Below, in pieces: positions 41,093 to 49,925 of a DNA stretch of 64,000 nt; position 1 is the first letter of the stretch, and every line of letters starts with the position of its first letter. The translations under genes were made by a program, and so were the position numbers. The notes under the pieces are model-generated. The model was given only the letters and a program-made list of their open reading frames with translations, did not search any database and was not told where the DNA came from. Source of the stretch: Halobacillus salinus. GTDB taxonomy: Bacteria > Bacillota > Bacilli > Bacillales > Halobacillaceae. Location: NCBI RefSeq assembly GCF_004684905.1, contig NZ_SRJC01000007.1, positions 80,694 through 144,693 of the forward strand, read 5' to 3'.

Positions 41093-41662
41093 TCAATTAT
41101 TTCTTCCTCTATATGTATTCACTTTGCGGTATTGATCACGAATGACTTCACGCATCTCAGAATCCGGGTTCCCTCTTGTTTTAAATGCTTTTGCCCAGGC
41201 AATAGGATCGTCCTCTGGCAGATTGTCTTCCGCAAAGGACAGGATTTCTACTAAAGCATTTACTTTCAAATCTATCTCTTCTTTCAAAGCAGTTATGTCT
41301 TTGTCATGATCCAAATGCTCTTTCATCTCATAAAGATCGGTCGACAAACTACTTAATATATCGACCATTTCATAGCCGTAACCATCTAGACGAGACAAGC
41401 TCCGCCACATACCTTCATGCTGCTTGATCTTACCTGAGAGTACTTCGAAGCGTGTATATTTTCCTTCGGTCGTCATGACATCCTCCCAGACACTTGCATT
41501 CATAATTTCTACATCGATCAGGGTGAACCGGACAGCTTGTTTGAGAAGACGCCCGTCAGCTTCCTGTCGTTCATGTAAACGATCAAACAGATGATAGTTG
41601 AATAACAAAGAAACGATAAGTGCTCCAAATAAAAGAATAAAACCTAATTTGTTCTCCTTCAT
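41093..41662 (-). CDS. Hypothetical membrane-anchored protein
   Basis: 189 residues from ATG 41662 (AAGGTGGAG just upstream). One N-terminal membrane helix (about residues 7-24) is followed by a charged, helical extracytoplasmic domain with likely coiled-coil stretches (EMKEHLDHDKDITALKEEIDLK). I do not recognise the family. It is a stand-alone gene convergent with the Nudix operon. No enzyme motif is visible. Confidence 0.7.
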   Translation of the reverse strand: MKENKLGFILLFGALIVSLLFNYHLFDRLHERQEADGRLLKQAVRFTLIDVEIMNASVWEDVMTTEGKYTRFEVLSGKIKQHEGMWRSLSRLDGYGYEMVDILSSLSTDLYEMKEHLDHDKDITALKEEIDLKVNALVEILSFAEDNLPEDDPIAWAKAFKTRGNPDSEMREVIRDQYRKVNTYRGRNN

Positions 41663-41711
41663 ATTCTCCACCTTTCTTTAGTTGAATTATGTCAAAGCGC
41701 TTAATTGAAGA

Positions 41712-41740
41712 CAATAAAAAATCCTGCAGCACTTGGCTGC
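41712..41740 (-). terminator. Terminator of dgk-dck
   Basis: Perfect 8-bp stem TCCTGCAG with CTGCAGGA, 7-base loop, U-run on the minus strand. Confidence 0.88.
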
Positions 41741-41750
41741 AGGAGGGGCA

Positions 41751-42434
41751 TTACGTTAATAAACGGCTGGAACGCCATTTGCGGGATTGTTGGATAAAGT
41801 GTCCGATTTTCTCTAGAATCGGTTCAACACTTTTCTCGTTGTTCAAGACATCGTAATCGGCGATGTTAAGGCGTAGGACAGGACACGAATTGAAATTATC
41901 AATCCAATTGTCATAGCGGTTGAACATCTCTTCCCAATACTCGATCGGTGTTTCTTGTTCCATCGGACGGCCGCGTTCCTTAATGCGACCAACGATGTCA
42001 TCGAAAGATCCTTCCAAATAAATCAGAAGGTCGGGATGAGGGAAGTATGGTGTCATTACCATAGCATCGAACAAGTTACGATACGTCTCATAATCCGTTT
42101 CATTCATCGTGCCTTTTTCATAGTGCATCTTTGCGAAGATGCCTGTATCTTCATAAATGGAACGGTCTTGAATAAAGCCGCCGCCATATTCGAAAATTTT
42201 CTTCTGTTCCTTGAAACGCTCAGCAAGGAAATAAATTTGCAGATGGAAGCTCCATCGCTCAAAATCGTTATAAAACTTATCGAGGTAAGGGTTCGTATCC
42301 ACTTTTTCGAAGGATGTGCGGAAATTGAGCGCATCCGCCAGGGCATTCGTCATAGTGGATTTTCCGACACCAACAGTTCCTGCGATCGTTATGACGCTGT
42401 CATGTGGAATTCCAAAGCGTTCACGTGCATTCAT
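41751..42434 (-). CDS. dck: Deoxyadenosine/deoxycytidine kinase
   Basis: 227 residues, strongly like B. subtilis Dck/YaaF (P-loop GTVGVGKST; FERWSFHLQIYFLAERFKEQ; FIQDRSIYEDTGIFAKMHYEKGTM). It phosphorylates deoxynucleosides for salvage. Its ATG overlaps the dgk stop by four bases, so the two are coupled. The ERS-type triad is present as QDRSIYED. Confidence 0.96.
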   Translation of the reverse strand: MNARERFGIPHDSVITIAGTVGVGKSTMTNALADALNFRTSFEKVDTNPYLDKFYNDFERWSFHLQIYFLAERFKEQKKIFEYGGGFIQDRSIYEDTGIFAKMHYEKGTMNETDYETYRNLFDAMVMTPYFPHPDLLIYLEGSFDDIVGRIKERGRPMEQETPIEYWEEMFNRYDNWIDNFNSCPVLRLNIADYDVLNNEKSVEPILEKIGHFIQQSRKWRSSRLLT

Positions 42435-43072
42435 TTGATAACTTCTCCTTTATATAAATGCTGCTTAACTTGATCTACAATCTGGTCTAAGTGATCTTGG
42501 TGTTTCACAAAATCAAGGTCATCTCCGTTCAATCGAATAACAGGAATATCCGGATTCTCTCTCTCGAACTGGTTCATGAATTCCTCATAATCCTGTGATA
42601 GCTGTTGCAAATAGGAAGGTTGAATATTGGATTCGACATCGCGATTACGCATACGGATACGTTCTAGCAACGTGTCGAGGCTCGCATGCAAATAAACAAC
42701 CATATTCGGACGTGGCATATCATTCGTCAGGATATCAAAAATCTGAGAATATTTATAGAACTGATCTTCTCTTAACGTACGACGAGCGAAGATCATGTTT
42801 TTAGAGATGTGATAATCCGCTACAACCGGCTTCCCTTGTTTCAAATAATCACGGCCGATGTCTTCTAATTGCTTGAATCGATTGCATAAGAAGAACATTT
42901 CCGTTTGGAAGCTCCATTCTTCAATATTGTCATAAAACTTGCCTAAAAATGGATTCTCCTCAACGATTTCCTTTAATAAGTGAAAATCAAACTGGGAGGC
43001 GAGTTTTTTAGACAGAGACGTTTTCCCAACCCCAATGGGCCCTTCAACGGCGATGAAAGGTAAGTGTCCCAT
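42431..43072 (-). CDS. dgk: Deoxyguanosine kinase
   Basis: 213 residues, like B. subtilis Dgk/YaaG. P-loop EGPIGVGKTSL; FQTEMFFLCNRFKQL; VADYHISKNMIFARRTL, where HIS replaces the DRS motif of Dck, as usual for dGuo kinases. First gene of the dgk-dck pair; ATG 43072 preceded by GGAGGAGAAGAG. Provides dGMP by salvage. Confidence 0.96.
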   Translation of the reverse strand: MGHLPFIAVEGPIGVGKTSLSKKLASQFDFHLLKEIVEENPFLGKFYDNIEEWSFQTEMFFLCNRFKQLEDIGRDYLKQGKPVVADYHISKNMIFARRTLREDQFYKYSQIFDILTNDMPRPNMVVYLHASLDTLLERIRMRNRDVESNIQPSYLQQLSQDYEEFMNQFERENPDIPVIRLNGDDLDFVKHQDHLDQIVDQVKQHLYKGEVIK

Positions 43073-43269
43073 CTCTTCTCCTCCTTAACAAGACCTGTGC
43101 ACTTTGGTAAGTGTTTTGATATTAAAAAGACATAATTCGATACTTTTTTACAGACAAATTCTATTTTATCACATACATGAGAATGAAGTAACAGGAAAGG
43201 GGTGATTTTAAAAGGGGAATTTGCTAGGCAAATATAACAAAATTTTGTATAATGGAAAGTACGTCATTT

Positions 43270-43342
43270 GCCCCCGTAGCTCAGGGGATAGAGCATCGGT
43301 TTCCTAAACCGTGTGCCGCAGGTTCGAATCCTGCCGGGGGCG
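43270..43342 (+). tRNA. tRNA-Arg(CCU)
   Basis: 73 nt without encoded CCA. Acceptor GCCCCCG with CGGGGGC, discriminator G. Anticodon loop TTCCTAA, anticodon CCT (codon AGG). A -10-like TATAAT lies at 43248-43253, but no -35 at normal spacing. Confidence 0.97.
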
Positions 43343-43351
43343 CTTATTTCT

Positions 43352-43936
43352 TCACGAACTCCACACAAACCTCTTCTTCAATATTGGTGCCACAATAAAC
43401 CCAATACATACACCCATCATATTGAGAATGAAATCATCGATATCCAAACTCCCACGCGCTGTCACGTATTGAGTCGTCTCAATCACCCATATAGCGGCTA
43501 CCGATATACCGATGCGCACCCTCCATGTAGAGCATACATACATCAGATATACGCCAAACGGAATAAACAGACCTACATTCGCCGCTAAATTATACAGTCT
43601 TATCATAAACGGCATATCGCTATATACATACAGTTCAATGGTTCTAAGCGGAGTCCAGTTGGCGGTCCGTGCGCCGAAACTTCCAGACCGAATGATCAGT
43701 AAGAACAGCATCGAAAAGCTGTACGCTAAGAAACCTAGATGAAAGAAGACTGGACGTACGTTGTAACGAATCCGCAAAGCAAAGGCAAACAAGATGAACG
43801 TTAGTAGTGTAAGTACCAAGTTGATCATCAGATATGCCGCTGGATGTAGATAACGTGTAAGCATGCCCATCCATGGTAGTAGTAACAAAAAGACGGACTG
43901 AGCGATAAGTATAGGGTACAGGATGTGTTTTTTCAT
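43352..43936 (-). CDS. VanZ-like membrane protein
   Basis: 194 residues with five or so membrane segments and VanZ-family marks (NWTPLRTIELY, NLAANVGLFIPFGVYL, GSLDIDDFILNMMG). VanZ gives low-level teicoplanin resistance by an unknown route; most chromosomal relatives have no known role. Its start overlaps the modC stop by four bases, so it is co-translated as the last gene of the molybdate operon, which is unexpected. It ends 9 bp from the converging tRNA-Arg. Confidence 0.85.
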   Translation of the reverse strand: MKKHILYPILIAQSVFLLLLPWMGMLTRYLHPAAYLMINLVLTLLTFILFAFALRIRYNVRPVFFHLGFLAYSFSMLFLLIIRSGSFGARTANWTPLRTIELYVYSDMPFMIRLYNLAANVGLFIPFGVYLMYVCSTWRVRIGISVAAIWVIETTQYVTARGSLDIDDFILNMMGVCIGFIVAPILKKRFVWSS

Positions 43937-44550
43937 TCCAACACTCGCCCTTGTTCCATCTCTATGACACGATCAGCTAGCTTATTGGCTTCCGCTTGAT
44001 CATGTGTGACGAGAATCACTGGTATTCCCCATTTTTTATGGAGCCTTAGCAATTCGTTGTGACACTCTTTTTTTACATTTTCATCTAGCGAAGAAAAAGG
44101 TTCATCTAGCAATAATAGCTCAGGTTTTGTTGCGAAAGCACGGGCCAAGGCGACGCGCTGCTTCTCTCCACCAGAAATATTGCGGGGATATTCCTCCAGT
44201 AAGTGAGAGATTCCTAGAGTATCAACTAACTGATCGACTTCTTCCATACTTTTGGCTCCGTAAAGGATGTTGTTCCTTACCGTCATATGAGGGAAAAGGG
44301 CATAATCTTGAAAAACGTATCCGATATTCCGTTTTTGGACAGGGACGGGCTTTTGTTTCTTAGAAAAAAGCGTTCTACCTCTTAACTGAATGCTTCCTTC
44401 ATCAGGGTGGGAAAGGCCACTAAGGCAATTCAAGGTTGTCGTTTTTCCTGATCCGGAGGGTCCGAATAAGACAACAATTTCATTATTCATCGTGAAGCCT
44501 GCATCCAGTTGGAATGCTTTGAGCTTTTTCTTTATGTCTACTGTTAGCAT
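43933..44550 (-). CDS. modC: Molybdate ABC transporter ATP-binding protein
   Basis: 205 residues. Walker A GPSGSGKT, signature ISGGEKQRVALARAFA, Walker B LLLLDEPFSSLD and H-loop LVTHDQ. Fits ModC/WtpC but lacks the C-terminal Mop domain of E. coli ModC. Powers molybdate (or tungstate) import with ModB and ModA, encoded just upstream. AAGGGGGGG ribosome site. Confidence 0.9.
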   Translation of the reverse strand: MLTVDIKKKLKAFQLDAGFTMNNEIVVLFGPSGSGKTTTLNCLSGLSHPDEGSIQLRGRTLFSKKQKPVPVQKRNIGYVFQDYALFPHMTVRNNILYGAKSMEEVDQLVDTLGISHLLEEYPRNISGGEKQRVALARAFATKPELLLLDEPFSSLDENVKKECHNELLRLHKKWGIPVILVTHDQAEANKLADRVIEMEQGRVLE

Positions 44551-44566
44551 AATTAAGCCCCCCCTT

Positions 44567-45250
44567 CTAAGAATTTTGCTTAAAACTCATCACGTTCCGC
44601 TTCGTCCACCAATTTAACCAAAGAACCGAGCTGAACCCGAGGGCAATGATGACGATCACCCAGGTATAAGCTTGTTCCATGCGCCCCGCTTCGACAGCTG
44701 AGTAGATGGCGAGAGGGATGGTCGATGTCACACCGGGGATGTTCCCAGCAATCATGAGCGTTGCACCGAACTCTCCGAGTGCGCGGGCAAAGGTGAGGAC
44801 AAGTCCAGCCAATAGACCTGGCCACGCGAGCGGAAGGGATATCGTAAAGAATACTTTGAATTTGGAAGCCCCCATTGTCAAAGCAGCATTCTCGACGTTC
44901 GGGTCATAGTTTTGAAAAGCGGCAGAAGCACTCTGATACATGAGTGGGAAAGAGACGACGATCGCAGCAATCACTGCTGCCACCCACGTAAAAACGACCT
45001 TATAGTCAAACAAGAGAAGCAACCAATGGCCGATCGGACCATTAACGCCGAATAGGTAAAGCAACCCGAACCCGACGACTGTCGGAGGAAGGACGAGTGG
45101 CAGCAAAAGGACAGACTCGACAATACTTTTCCCGGGAAATATTCGTCTGGAAATGATTCTCGCTGAAAGAACTCCTAGTAAGAATACGATAATGGTAGCA
45201 ATCGTTGCGATCTTCAGTGATAAAAATAAAGGGGAATAACTCATAATCAT
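44567..45250 (-). CDS. modB: Molybdate ABC transporter permease
   Basis: 227 residues, about five membrane helices, with the EAA-loop (LTMGASKFKVFFTISLPLAWPGLLAG) that contacts the ATPase and the ModB-like ALGEFGATLMIAGNIPG. ATG overlaps the modA stop by four bases. Contains a Noc-site-like sequence at 45127-45140. Confidence 0.94.
   Translation of the reverse strand: MIMSYSPLFLSLKIATIATIIVFLLGVLSARIISRRIFPGKSIVESVLLLPLVLPPTVVGFGLLYLFGVNGPIGHWLLLLFDYKVVFTWVAAVIAAIVVSFPLMYQSASAAFQNYDPNVENAALTMGASKFKVFFTISLPLAWPGLLAGLVLTFARALGEFGATLMIAGNIPGVTSTIPLAIYSAVEAGRMEQAYTWVIVIIALGFSSVLWLNWWTKRNVMSFKQNS
45127..45140. promoter_or_regulatory. Noc-binding-site-like sequence
   Basis: TTTTCCCGGGAAAT matches the B. 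subtilis Noc site ATTTCCCGGGAAAT at 13 of 14 bases. It lies inside modB, 24 kb from oriC. Noc itself is encoded at 2592-3449. Binding is inferred. Confidence 0.5.
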
Positions 45251-46023
45251 CCTTCTCTTTCTTCAACAGGTTTAAATCCGTAGGCGGAAAAAATGTTTTG
45301 AGCTTCTTCAGAACGTAAAAAATCCACAAAATCGCGGGCTGAGTCAGGGTGATCGCTGGCCTTCACGACTGCCGCAGGATACACAATAGCATCATGACTG
45401 TCATCCTCTAACTCTGATACGATGGATACCTTTTCAGAGGATGCGGCATCACTTCCATAAACGAATCCGTATGTAACATTCCCTGATTCGACATAGGCAA
45501 GCACCTGGCGCACGTCGTTGCCGAACACCATTTTTTCTTCTAAATCGTCCCAAAGATGAATCGATTCCAGTCCCTGTTTCGTATATGTACCAGCTGGAAC
45601 GCTACCGGGTTGTCCAAGTGCTATCTGTTCATTCTTCTCAAGTTGAGTGATTGATTGAATAGAGGGGAGAGGATCCGTTCCTTTTTTAGAGATAACGACT
45701 AGGCGGTTAGTCACGAAATTTATTCGTGTAGATGGATCGATCACCGTTTTGTTTTCCATTTCATCCATCCACTTTTGGTTCGCTGATAGGAACACATCGG
45801 CAGGCGCTCCTTGTTCGATCTGTTGTGCCAGTCGACCGGAACCAGCTATATTTAATGTAATAGATAGATTGTGAGATTGTTCGTAGATATCCGTTATTTC
45901 TTCAATGGCATCCGTTAGACTAGCAGCTGCAGAAATTGTCAGTGTTTGTTCTTTTTCCTGCTCATTCGAGCAGCTGACAAGCAAAAGTAGCACGAAGAAC
46001 CATGGTGTTAGTCTTTTCAACAT
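45247..46023 (-). CDS. modA: Molybdate-binding lipoprotein ModA
   Basis: 258 residues from ATG 46023 (GGGGAG 8 bases upstream). Lipobox LLVSC with Cys18. The binding-protein fold is typical of ModA: AAASLTDAIEEI near the start, NIAGSGRLAQQIEQGAPADVFLSAN, and FVDFLRSEEAQNIFSAYGF near the end. It captures the oxyanion outside the cell and delivers it to ModBC. First gene of modABC-vanZ. No molybdenum-cofactor genes are nearby. Confidence 0.94.
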   Translation of the reverse strand: MLKRLTPWFFVLLLLVSCSNEQEKEQTLTISAAASLTDAIEEITDIYEQSHNLSITLNIAGSGRLAQQIEQGAPADVFLSANQKWMDEMENKTVIDPSTRINFVTNRLVVISKKGTDPLPSIQSITQLEKNEQIALGQPGSVPAGTYTKQGLESIHLWDDLEEKMVFGNDVRQVLAYVESGNVTYGFVYGSDAASSEKVSIVSELEDDSHDAIVYPAAVVKASDHPDSARDFVDFLRSEEAQNIFSAYGFKPVEEREG

Positions 46024-46106
46024 AATATATCTCCCCATCGTTCGAGCTATTGATCATATTATACTGTCTCAAAAAAAGGAAGTAAAAGATTAAAGGAGCA
46101 TGAAGC

Positions 46107-46763
46107 ATGAGAACACAAGTAATTGTCGGACTGATATTAGCTTTACTGTTGACCCAGATGCCGATAGTCGGAAAGTACTTTGCGATTTTAAATACGATGA
46201 TCCATGAATCAGGGCATTCTTTAATGGCATTGATTACAGGTGGAGAAGTCCGTCGAATCTCGTTGCTTCCGAATACAGCAGGAACAACATTGACAGGTCA
46301 CACCTCGTGGATTGGACACTTTCTGACAAGTGTTTTCGGGTATGTATTTGCCTCGTTCTTCGGTTATCTATTTTTCTACTTGATTTCAAAAGGGCAGTAC
46401 AAATGGATGATCTATATTTTATTAGCATTTTTAACCGTTAATCTGATCTTTTGGGTTCGGAATGGATACGGCTTGTTCTGGATTGTCACGTTTGGTGCTT
46501 TGTTCATCTTCCTGTTGAAGAGTGGAAACACGGCTCTTATCCAATATTCGCTCGTCTTTTTCGCATCGTTGATTCTCGTGGAGTCTGTCACGAGTGCATT
46601 CGAGATCATGTGGATCAGTTTTGTCTCTCCGCTTCAGGCGGGAGACGCTGCAAATTTATCAAGAGCCACTCGTTTCATCCCAGCGCCGATATGGGGAGTT
46701 GCTTTCTTTGCTCAATCCCTATACTTCGCCTTACTCGCCATCAAGCAAGTCTTCAGGGTTTAA
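46107..46763 (+). CDS. M50-type membrane metalloprotease-like protein
   Basis: 218 residues with about six membrane segments. An HESGH zinc motif sits near residue 34 (NTMIHESGHSLMALITGG), as in site-2-protease relatives of the M50B-like group. The substrate is unknown, and no partner regulator is encoded beside it. AAAGGAGCATGAAGC precedes ATG 46107. Divergent from modA. Confidence 0.78.
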   Translation: MRTQVIVGLILALLLTQMPIVGKYFAILNTMIHESGHSLMALITGGEVRRISLLPNTAGTTLTGHTSWIGHFLTSVFGYVFASFFGYLFFYLISKGQYKWMIYILLAFLTVNLIFWVRNGYGLFWIVTFGALFIFLLKSGNTALIQYSLVFFASLILVESVTSAFEIMWISFVSPLQAGDAANLSRATRFIPAPIWGVAFFAQSLYFALLAIKQVFRV

Positions 46764-46835
46764 GGGACAATTCCGCCATGGCTTCATGGGCCAACATGTA
46801 TTTAAAATGATTTCAAAAACTCCGCACCTGCCCTT

Positions 46836-46862
46836 ACCGACAGATGACCAGTGCATATGGTA
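46836..46862 (+). promoter_or_regulatory. Possible sigma-K-type promoter of the yjcZ-like gene
   Basis: ACC near 46836 and CATATGGTA at 46854-46862, resembling the sigma-K pattern AC, 15-16 bp, CATAnnnTA, about 30 bp before the small spore-type gene. Confidence 0.4.
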
Positions 46863-46890
46863 GTAGAGTAATGAGAAGGGAGGCACGAAA

Positions 46891-46995
46891 ATGAGCGGAG
46901 GATATGGTGGCGGTTTCGCCCTGTTGGTTGTACTGTTTATTCTTTTGGTTATCATTGGAGCTTCTTACGTTGGCCGTGGAGGATACGGTTACTAA
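46891..46995 (+). CDS. YjcZ family small sporulation protein
   Basis: 34 residues: a glycine/tyrosine-rich start ([16 protein letters not shown]), one hydrophobic segment ([14 protein letters not shown]) and a Gly-Tyr tail. This is the pattern of the YjcZ family of tiny sporulation-linked proteins of unknown action. GAAGGGAGG precedes the ATG. Its own terminator follows. A mother-cell promoter is possible upstream. Confidence 0.85.
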   Translation: MSGGYGGGFALLVVLFILLVIIGASYVGRGGYGY

Positions 46996-47008
46996 TACAA
47001 AAAATAAA

Positions 47009-47033
47009 AAGCGGGGATTCCCCGCTTTTGTTA
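47009..47033 (+). terminator. Terminator of the yjcZ-like gene
   Basis: AAGCGGGG with CCCCGCTT, 3-base loop, then TTG TT. Confidence 0.85.
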
Positions 47034-47109
47034 CATAAAACTTTCCTGTTTGTAATATTCTCGTTACGGGTAATTGGACACTATACACCAGTTGGACGGA
47101 GGAATACCG

Positions 47110-47361
47110 ATGGATTTAAAAAATCAATTGCTTCAACAAGGATACGACCACATTGACATTTTACTGATCGACGATCAATCGAATCAGACGACCGTTCCAG
47201 ATATCTCTTTGCACAAAGTGACAGACCTTGAGTTTAAGTTGTATCTGGATCCTGACACAGTGACGTATCATCTCGAAGAACAAGATCCCTACTTTGAAGC
47301 AAAACAAAAAGATGAAGAAGGCGAAATGAGGAACGTGAAAGGGTTCGTCCTCGAGTGGTAA
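47110..47361 (+). CDS. Hypothetical small acidic protein
   Basis: 83 residues from ATG 47110 with GGAGGAATACCG upstream; a longer in-frame start lacks a ribosome site. Acidic, soluble, no recognised domain (YDHIDILLIDDQSNQTTVPDIS, then YLDPDTVTYHLEEQDPYFEAK). Monocistronic, with a terminator shared against the converging gene. Confidence 0.7.
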   Translation: MDLKNQLLQQGYDHIDILLIDDQSNQTTVPDISLHKVTDLEFKLYLDPDTVTYHLEEQDPYFEAKQKDEEGEMRNVKGFVLEW

Positions 47362-47387
47362 AGTCCTGTGATATCAGGACTTTTTTT
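47360..47387 (+). terminator. Terminator after the 47110-47361 gene
   Basis: AGTCCTG with CAGGACT, 6-base loop, seven T. Confidence 0.85.
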
Positions 47388-47568
47388 GTGGCTTTCTTTT
47401 GCGTGCTTTCTTGTCAGCATATCCTCCGGTAATCAATAAAACGCCTGATGCGAGTAGCAATACTGGCACCATCACATCATCAATCGTCACAAACAGGATC
47501 AATGCAGCAAGAATGTTACATATCCCTACTGCGCCCATAATGAATAGCATCTGATTTTCTTTCTTCAT
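47374..47568 (-). CDS. Hypothetical small membrane protein
   Basis: 64 residues, two membrane helices (about 7-25 and 32-49) and a basic C terminus (DKKARKRKPQKKS) that should lie in the cytoplasm. AGAGGGG precedes ATG 47568. No family recognised. Divergent from aldA. Confidence 0.65.
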   Translation of the reverse strand: MKKENQMLFIMGAVGICNILAALILFVTIDDVMVPVLLLASGVLLITGGYADKKARKRKPQKKS

Positions 47569-47671
47569 GCAACCCCTCTTTCTCTTTCTTTCCTATACTG
47601 TAACCGATTCTATTGTTTATCTCCAAAAATTTCGTGGAAAGGAATGGATACGAAACCAAGGAGGTAATATT

Positions 47672-49123
47672 GTGCAAACGCATCAACTCTATATTAACGG
47701 TAAATACACAGAATCTAAAAGCAATGAATGGATCGATATTGTAAATCCAGCGACAGAAGAAGTCATTTCCAGAACACCAAAGGGAACGAAAGAAGATGTA
47801 GACCAGGCTGTAGAAGCGGCGTTCCAAGCTCAGAAAGAGTGGGAACTGACACCGAATATCGAACGCGGAAAAATCGTGCGTGCTCTCGGTGATAAAATTG
47901 AAGAAAAACGGGATACATTTATCGATTTACTTCAAGAGGAGCAAGGGAAGGATTATGAATTGGCAAGCGGAGAAATTGATCTCGCCATTGATTATTTCCG
48001 GTACATGTCCGAATGGGCACGTCGTATCGAAGGCGAAATCGTGCCAAGTGACCGACCTAATGAAAATATCATGATCTACAAGAAACCGATTGGCGTTGTA
48101 GGCGGAATCGTACCGTGGAACTTCCCAATGTTCATATTAGCACGTAAAGTTGCTACGTCTCTTGTAACAGGTTGTACGATTGTACTGAAACCAAGTCAGC
48201 AGACCCCGAATACCGCTATGGAATTCACCAAGCTTGTAGATGAAATGGACGAAATTCCAGCAGGTGTTTACAACGTTGTCACAGGTACGGGCTCTGAAAT
48301 TGGTAATGCACTGGCTACCCATGAAAAAGTGCACATGATCACGATGACAGGTAGTGTGACTGCAGGAACAAAAGTTATGGAAGCAGCAGCCCAGAACATT
48401 ACGAAAGTGAACCTGGAACTAGGCGGGAAAGCACCGGCTATCGTAACAGCCAACGCAGATTTAGATATTGCAGTAGAGAGCATTACTACATCACGTCTTG
48501 CTAACAATGGACAGGCCTGCACCAATGCTGAACGTGTCTATGTCCATGAGAGCAAAGCAGATGAACTGATCGAGAAATTACGTCATAGCTTCGAATCCAA
48601 AACATTAGGTGATCCACGTGAAAATAAAGATGCAGATGTTGGGCCTCTTGTCAGTAGGGACCGTGTAGAAGAAGTGGACAGCATGGTCAAAGAAGCGGTA
48701 GAGGCCGGTGCGAAGGTAGAAATCGGTGGAGAACGTGGAGATCAGGACAAAGGGTTCTTCTACAAACCTACTATTCTAACTAACGTAAACCACGAATCTA
48801 AGATCATGCAGGAAGAAATATTCGGTCCAGTCATTCCAATCACCACATTCAAGACTCTAGATGAGGCGATTGAAAAAGGGAACGATACCGTATATGGTCT
48901 AACGTCCTCGGTTTACACGGACGATTTGAATGAGGCTATGCGCGTCGTCAATGAGCTGAAGTTCGGGGAAACATTCGTGAACCGTGAGAACTTTGAAGCA
49001 GTGCAGGGTTATCATGCCGGAATGCGCAAATCCGGATTAGGCGGAGCAGACGGTAAACACGGTATGGAAGACTTCCTTGTGACTCAAGTAGTCTATATGC
49101 AATATAAAAATGATAAACAGTAA
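47672..49123 (+). CDS. aldA: Lactaldehyde/glycolaldehyde dehydrogenase (AldA-type)
   Basis: 483 residues from GTG 47672, 6 bases after AAGGAGG; an in-frame extension upstream is noncoding. Closely follows E. coli AldA along its length (WIDIVNPATEEVISR, PWNFPMFILARK, LELGGKAPAIV, NGQACTNAERVYV with the catalytic cysteine, GLTSSVYT). Oxidises small hydroxyaldehydes such as lactaldehyde or glycolaldehyde with NAD. No fucose or rhamnose genes are nearby, so its pathway here is open. Confidence 0.9.
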   Translation: MQTHQLYINGKYTESKSNEWIDIVNPATEEVISRTPKGTKEDVDQAVEAAFQAQKEWELTPNIERGKIVRALGDKIEEKRDTFIDLLQEEQGKDYELASGEIDLAIDYFRYMSEWARRIEGEIVPSDRPNENIMIYKKPIGVVGGIVPWNFPMFILARKVATSLVTGCTIVLKPSQQTPNTAMEFTKLVDEMDEIPAGVYNVVTGTGSEIGNALATHEKVHMITMTGSVTAGTKVMEAAAQNITKVNLELGGKAPAIVTANADLDIAVESITTSRLANNGQACTNAERVYVHESKADELIEKLRHSFESKTLGDPRENKDADVGPLVSRDRVEEVDSMVKEAVEAGAKVEIGGERGDQDKGFFYKPTILTNVNHESKIMQEEIFGPVIPITTFKTLDEAIEKGNDTVYGLTSSVYTDDLNEAMRVVNELKFGETFVNRENFEAVQGYHAGMRKSGLGGADGKHGMEDFLVTQVVYMQYKNDKQ

Positions 49124-49134
49124 CGATAAATATA

Positions 49135-49164
49135 GGACGGAACCTAAGCAGGTTCCGTCCTTTT
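49135..49164 (+). terminator. Terminator of aldA
   Basis: Perfect 10-bp stem GGACGGAACC with GGTTCCGTCC, then TTTT. Confidence 0.92.
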
Positions 49165-49192
49165 CCGAGTGTCGAGAAAGACTTTTAGCGTA

Positions 49193-49290
49193 GGCAACAT
49201 ACGTACCGCGAGGTGAAGACCCCGGAAGAAAGCGGTTTTTGCTTTCTGAGGAGGCTGAGGCCGTGTCCGCGGAAAGCGAAGTATGTTGCC
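49193..49290 (-). repeat. Palindromic intergenic repeat, family 1, copy B
   Basis: 98 bp bounded by perfect 10-bp inverted ends GGCAACATAC and GTATGTTGCC. Reverse-complemented it shares CGCTTTCCGC, CAGCCTCCTC and GGGGTCTTCAC with copy A (11178-11298), yet the terminal inverted repeats differ between copies. GAGTGTCGAGAAAG at 49167-49180 is the flanking motif also seen beside copy A. Confidence 0.75.
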
Positions 49291-49313
49291 GGAGTGATGC
49301 ATGTATTTCTTCA

Positions 49314-49343
49314 TAAAGAAAACCCGAACGAATCGTTCGGGTT
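49314..49343 (-). terminator. Terminator of queF
   Basis: Perfect stem AACCCGAACGA with TCGTTCGGGTT, followed by U-rich sequence on the minus strand. Confidence 0.88.
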
Positions 49344-49355
49344 ACTCTTTTTCTA

Positions 49356-49850
49356 TTATCGGTTATCGATTTTTTCTGGATAAAGGTCGTGATTCATTAA
49401 GCGGTGATCAGCCATTTGTTCGAATTTCGTCCCTTTCTTCCCGTAGTTGCAGAACGGGTCGATGGAAATACCGCCGCGTGGCGTGAATTTACCCCACACT
49501 TCGATATAACGCGGATCCATCAGCTCAATCAAATCGTTCATGATGGTATTCACACTGTCTTCGTGGAAATCACCGTGGTTACGGAAGCTGAAAAGATATA
49601 ACTTTAACGACTTACTTTCGACCATTTTCACGTCAGGGATGTAGCTGATATAGATTGTCGCAAAGTCCGGCTGGCGGGTTTTTGGGCAAAGAGTCGTAAA
49701 TTCAGGACAGTTGAATTTCACGAAATAATCACGGTTCGGATGTTGGTTATCGAATGTTTCTAATACTTCAGGGTCGTACTCGAAGGAATAGGCATTGCCT
49801 TGATTCCCGAGTAGGGATAGGTCTAAGCTGTCTTCGTTTCGTCCGGGCAT
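49356..49850 (-). CDS. queF: NADPH-dependent 7-cyano-7-deazaguanine reductase QueF
   Basis: 164 residues from ATG 49850, 7 bases after GAGGTG (B. subtilis QueF has 165). Nearly identical motif run [29 protein letters not shown] with the catalytic cysteine, [21 protein letters not shown] and [14 protein letters not shown]. Reduces preQ0 to preQ1 for queuosine in tRNA. Under a preQ1 riboswitch (below), giving feedback control by its own product. The other queuosine genes are not in the window. Confidence 0.98.
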   Translation of the reverse strand: MPGRNEDSLDLSLLGNQGNAYSFEYDPEVLETFDNQHPNRDYFVKFNCPEFTTLCPKTRQPDFATIYISYIPDVKMVESKSLKLYLFSFRNHGDFHEDSVNTIMNDLIELMDPRYIEVWGKFTPRGGISIDPFCNYGKKGTKFEQMADHRLMNHDLYPEKIDNR

Positions 49851-49875
49851 ACATATGCACCTCATTCTCTAGAAT

Positions 49876-49911
49876 AAATAAAAAAACCACAACCCTAAGG
49901 GCTGTGGTTTT
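49876..49911 (-). terminator. Riboswitch expression-platform terminator before queF
   Basis: AACCACAGCCC and GGGTTGTGGTT form a near-perfect stem followed by seven U on the minus strand, between the preQ1 aptamer and queF. Confidence 0.88.
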
Positions 49912-49925
49912 GGAATCATATCAGC

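Noticed and set aside
43221..43253. Full sigma-A promoter for tRNA-Arg
   Set aside because: TATAAT is good, but the nearest TTGCTA gives a 21-bp spacer; kept only as a -10 remark.
47567..47671. N-terminal extension of aldA
   Set aside because: The ribosome site and family N terminus both point to GTG 47672.
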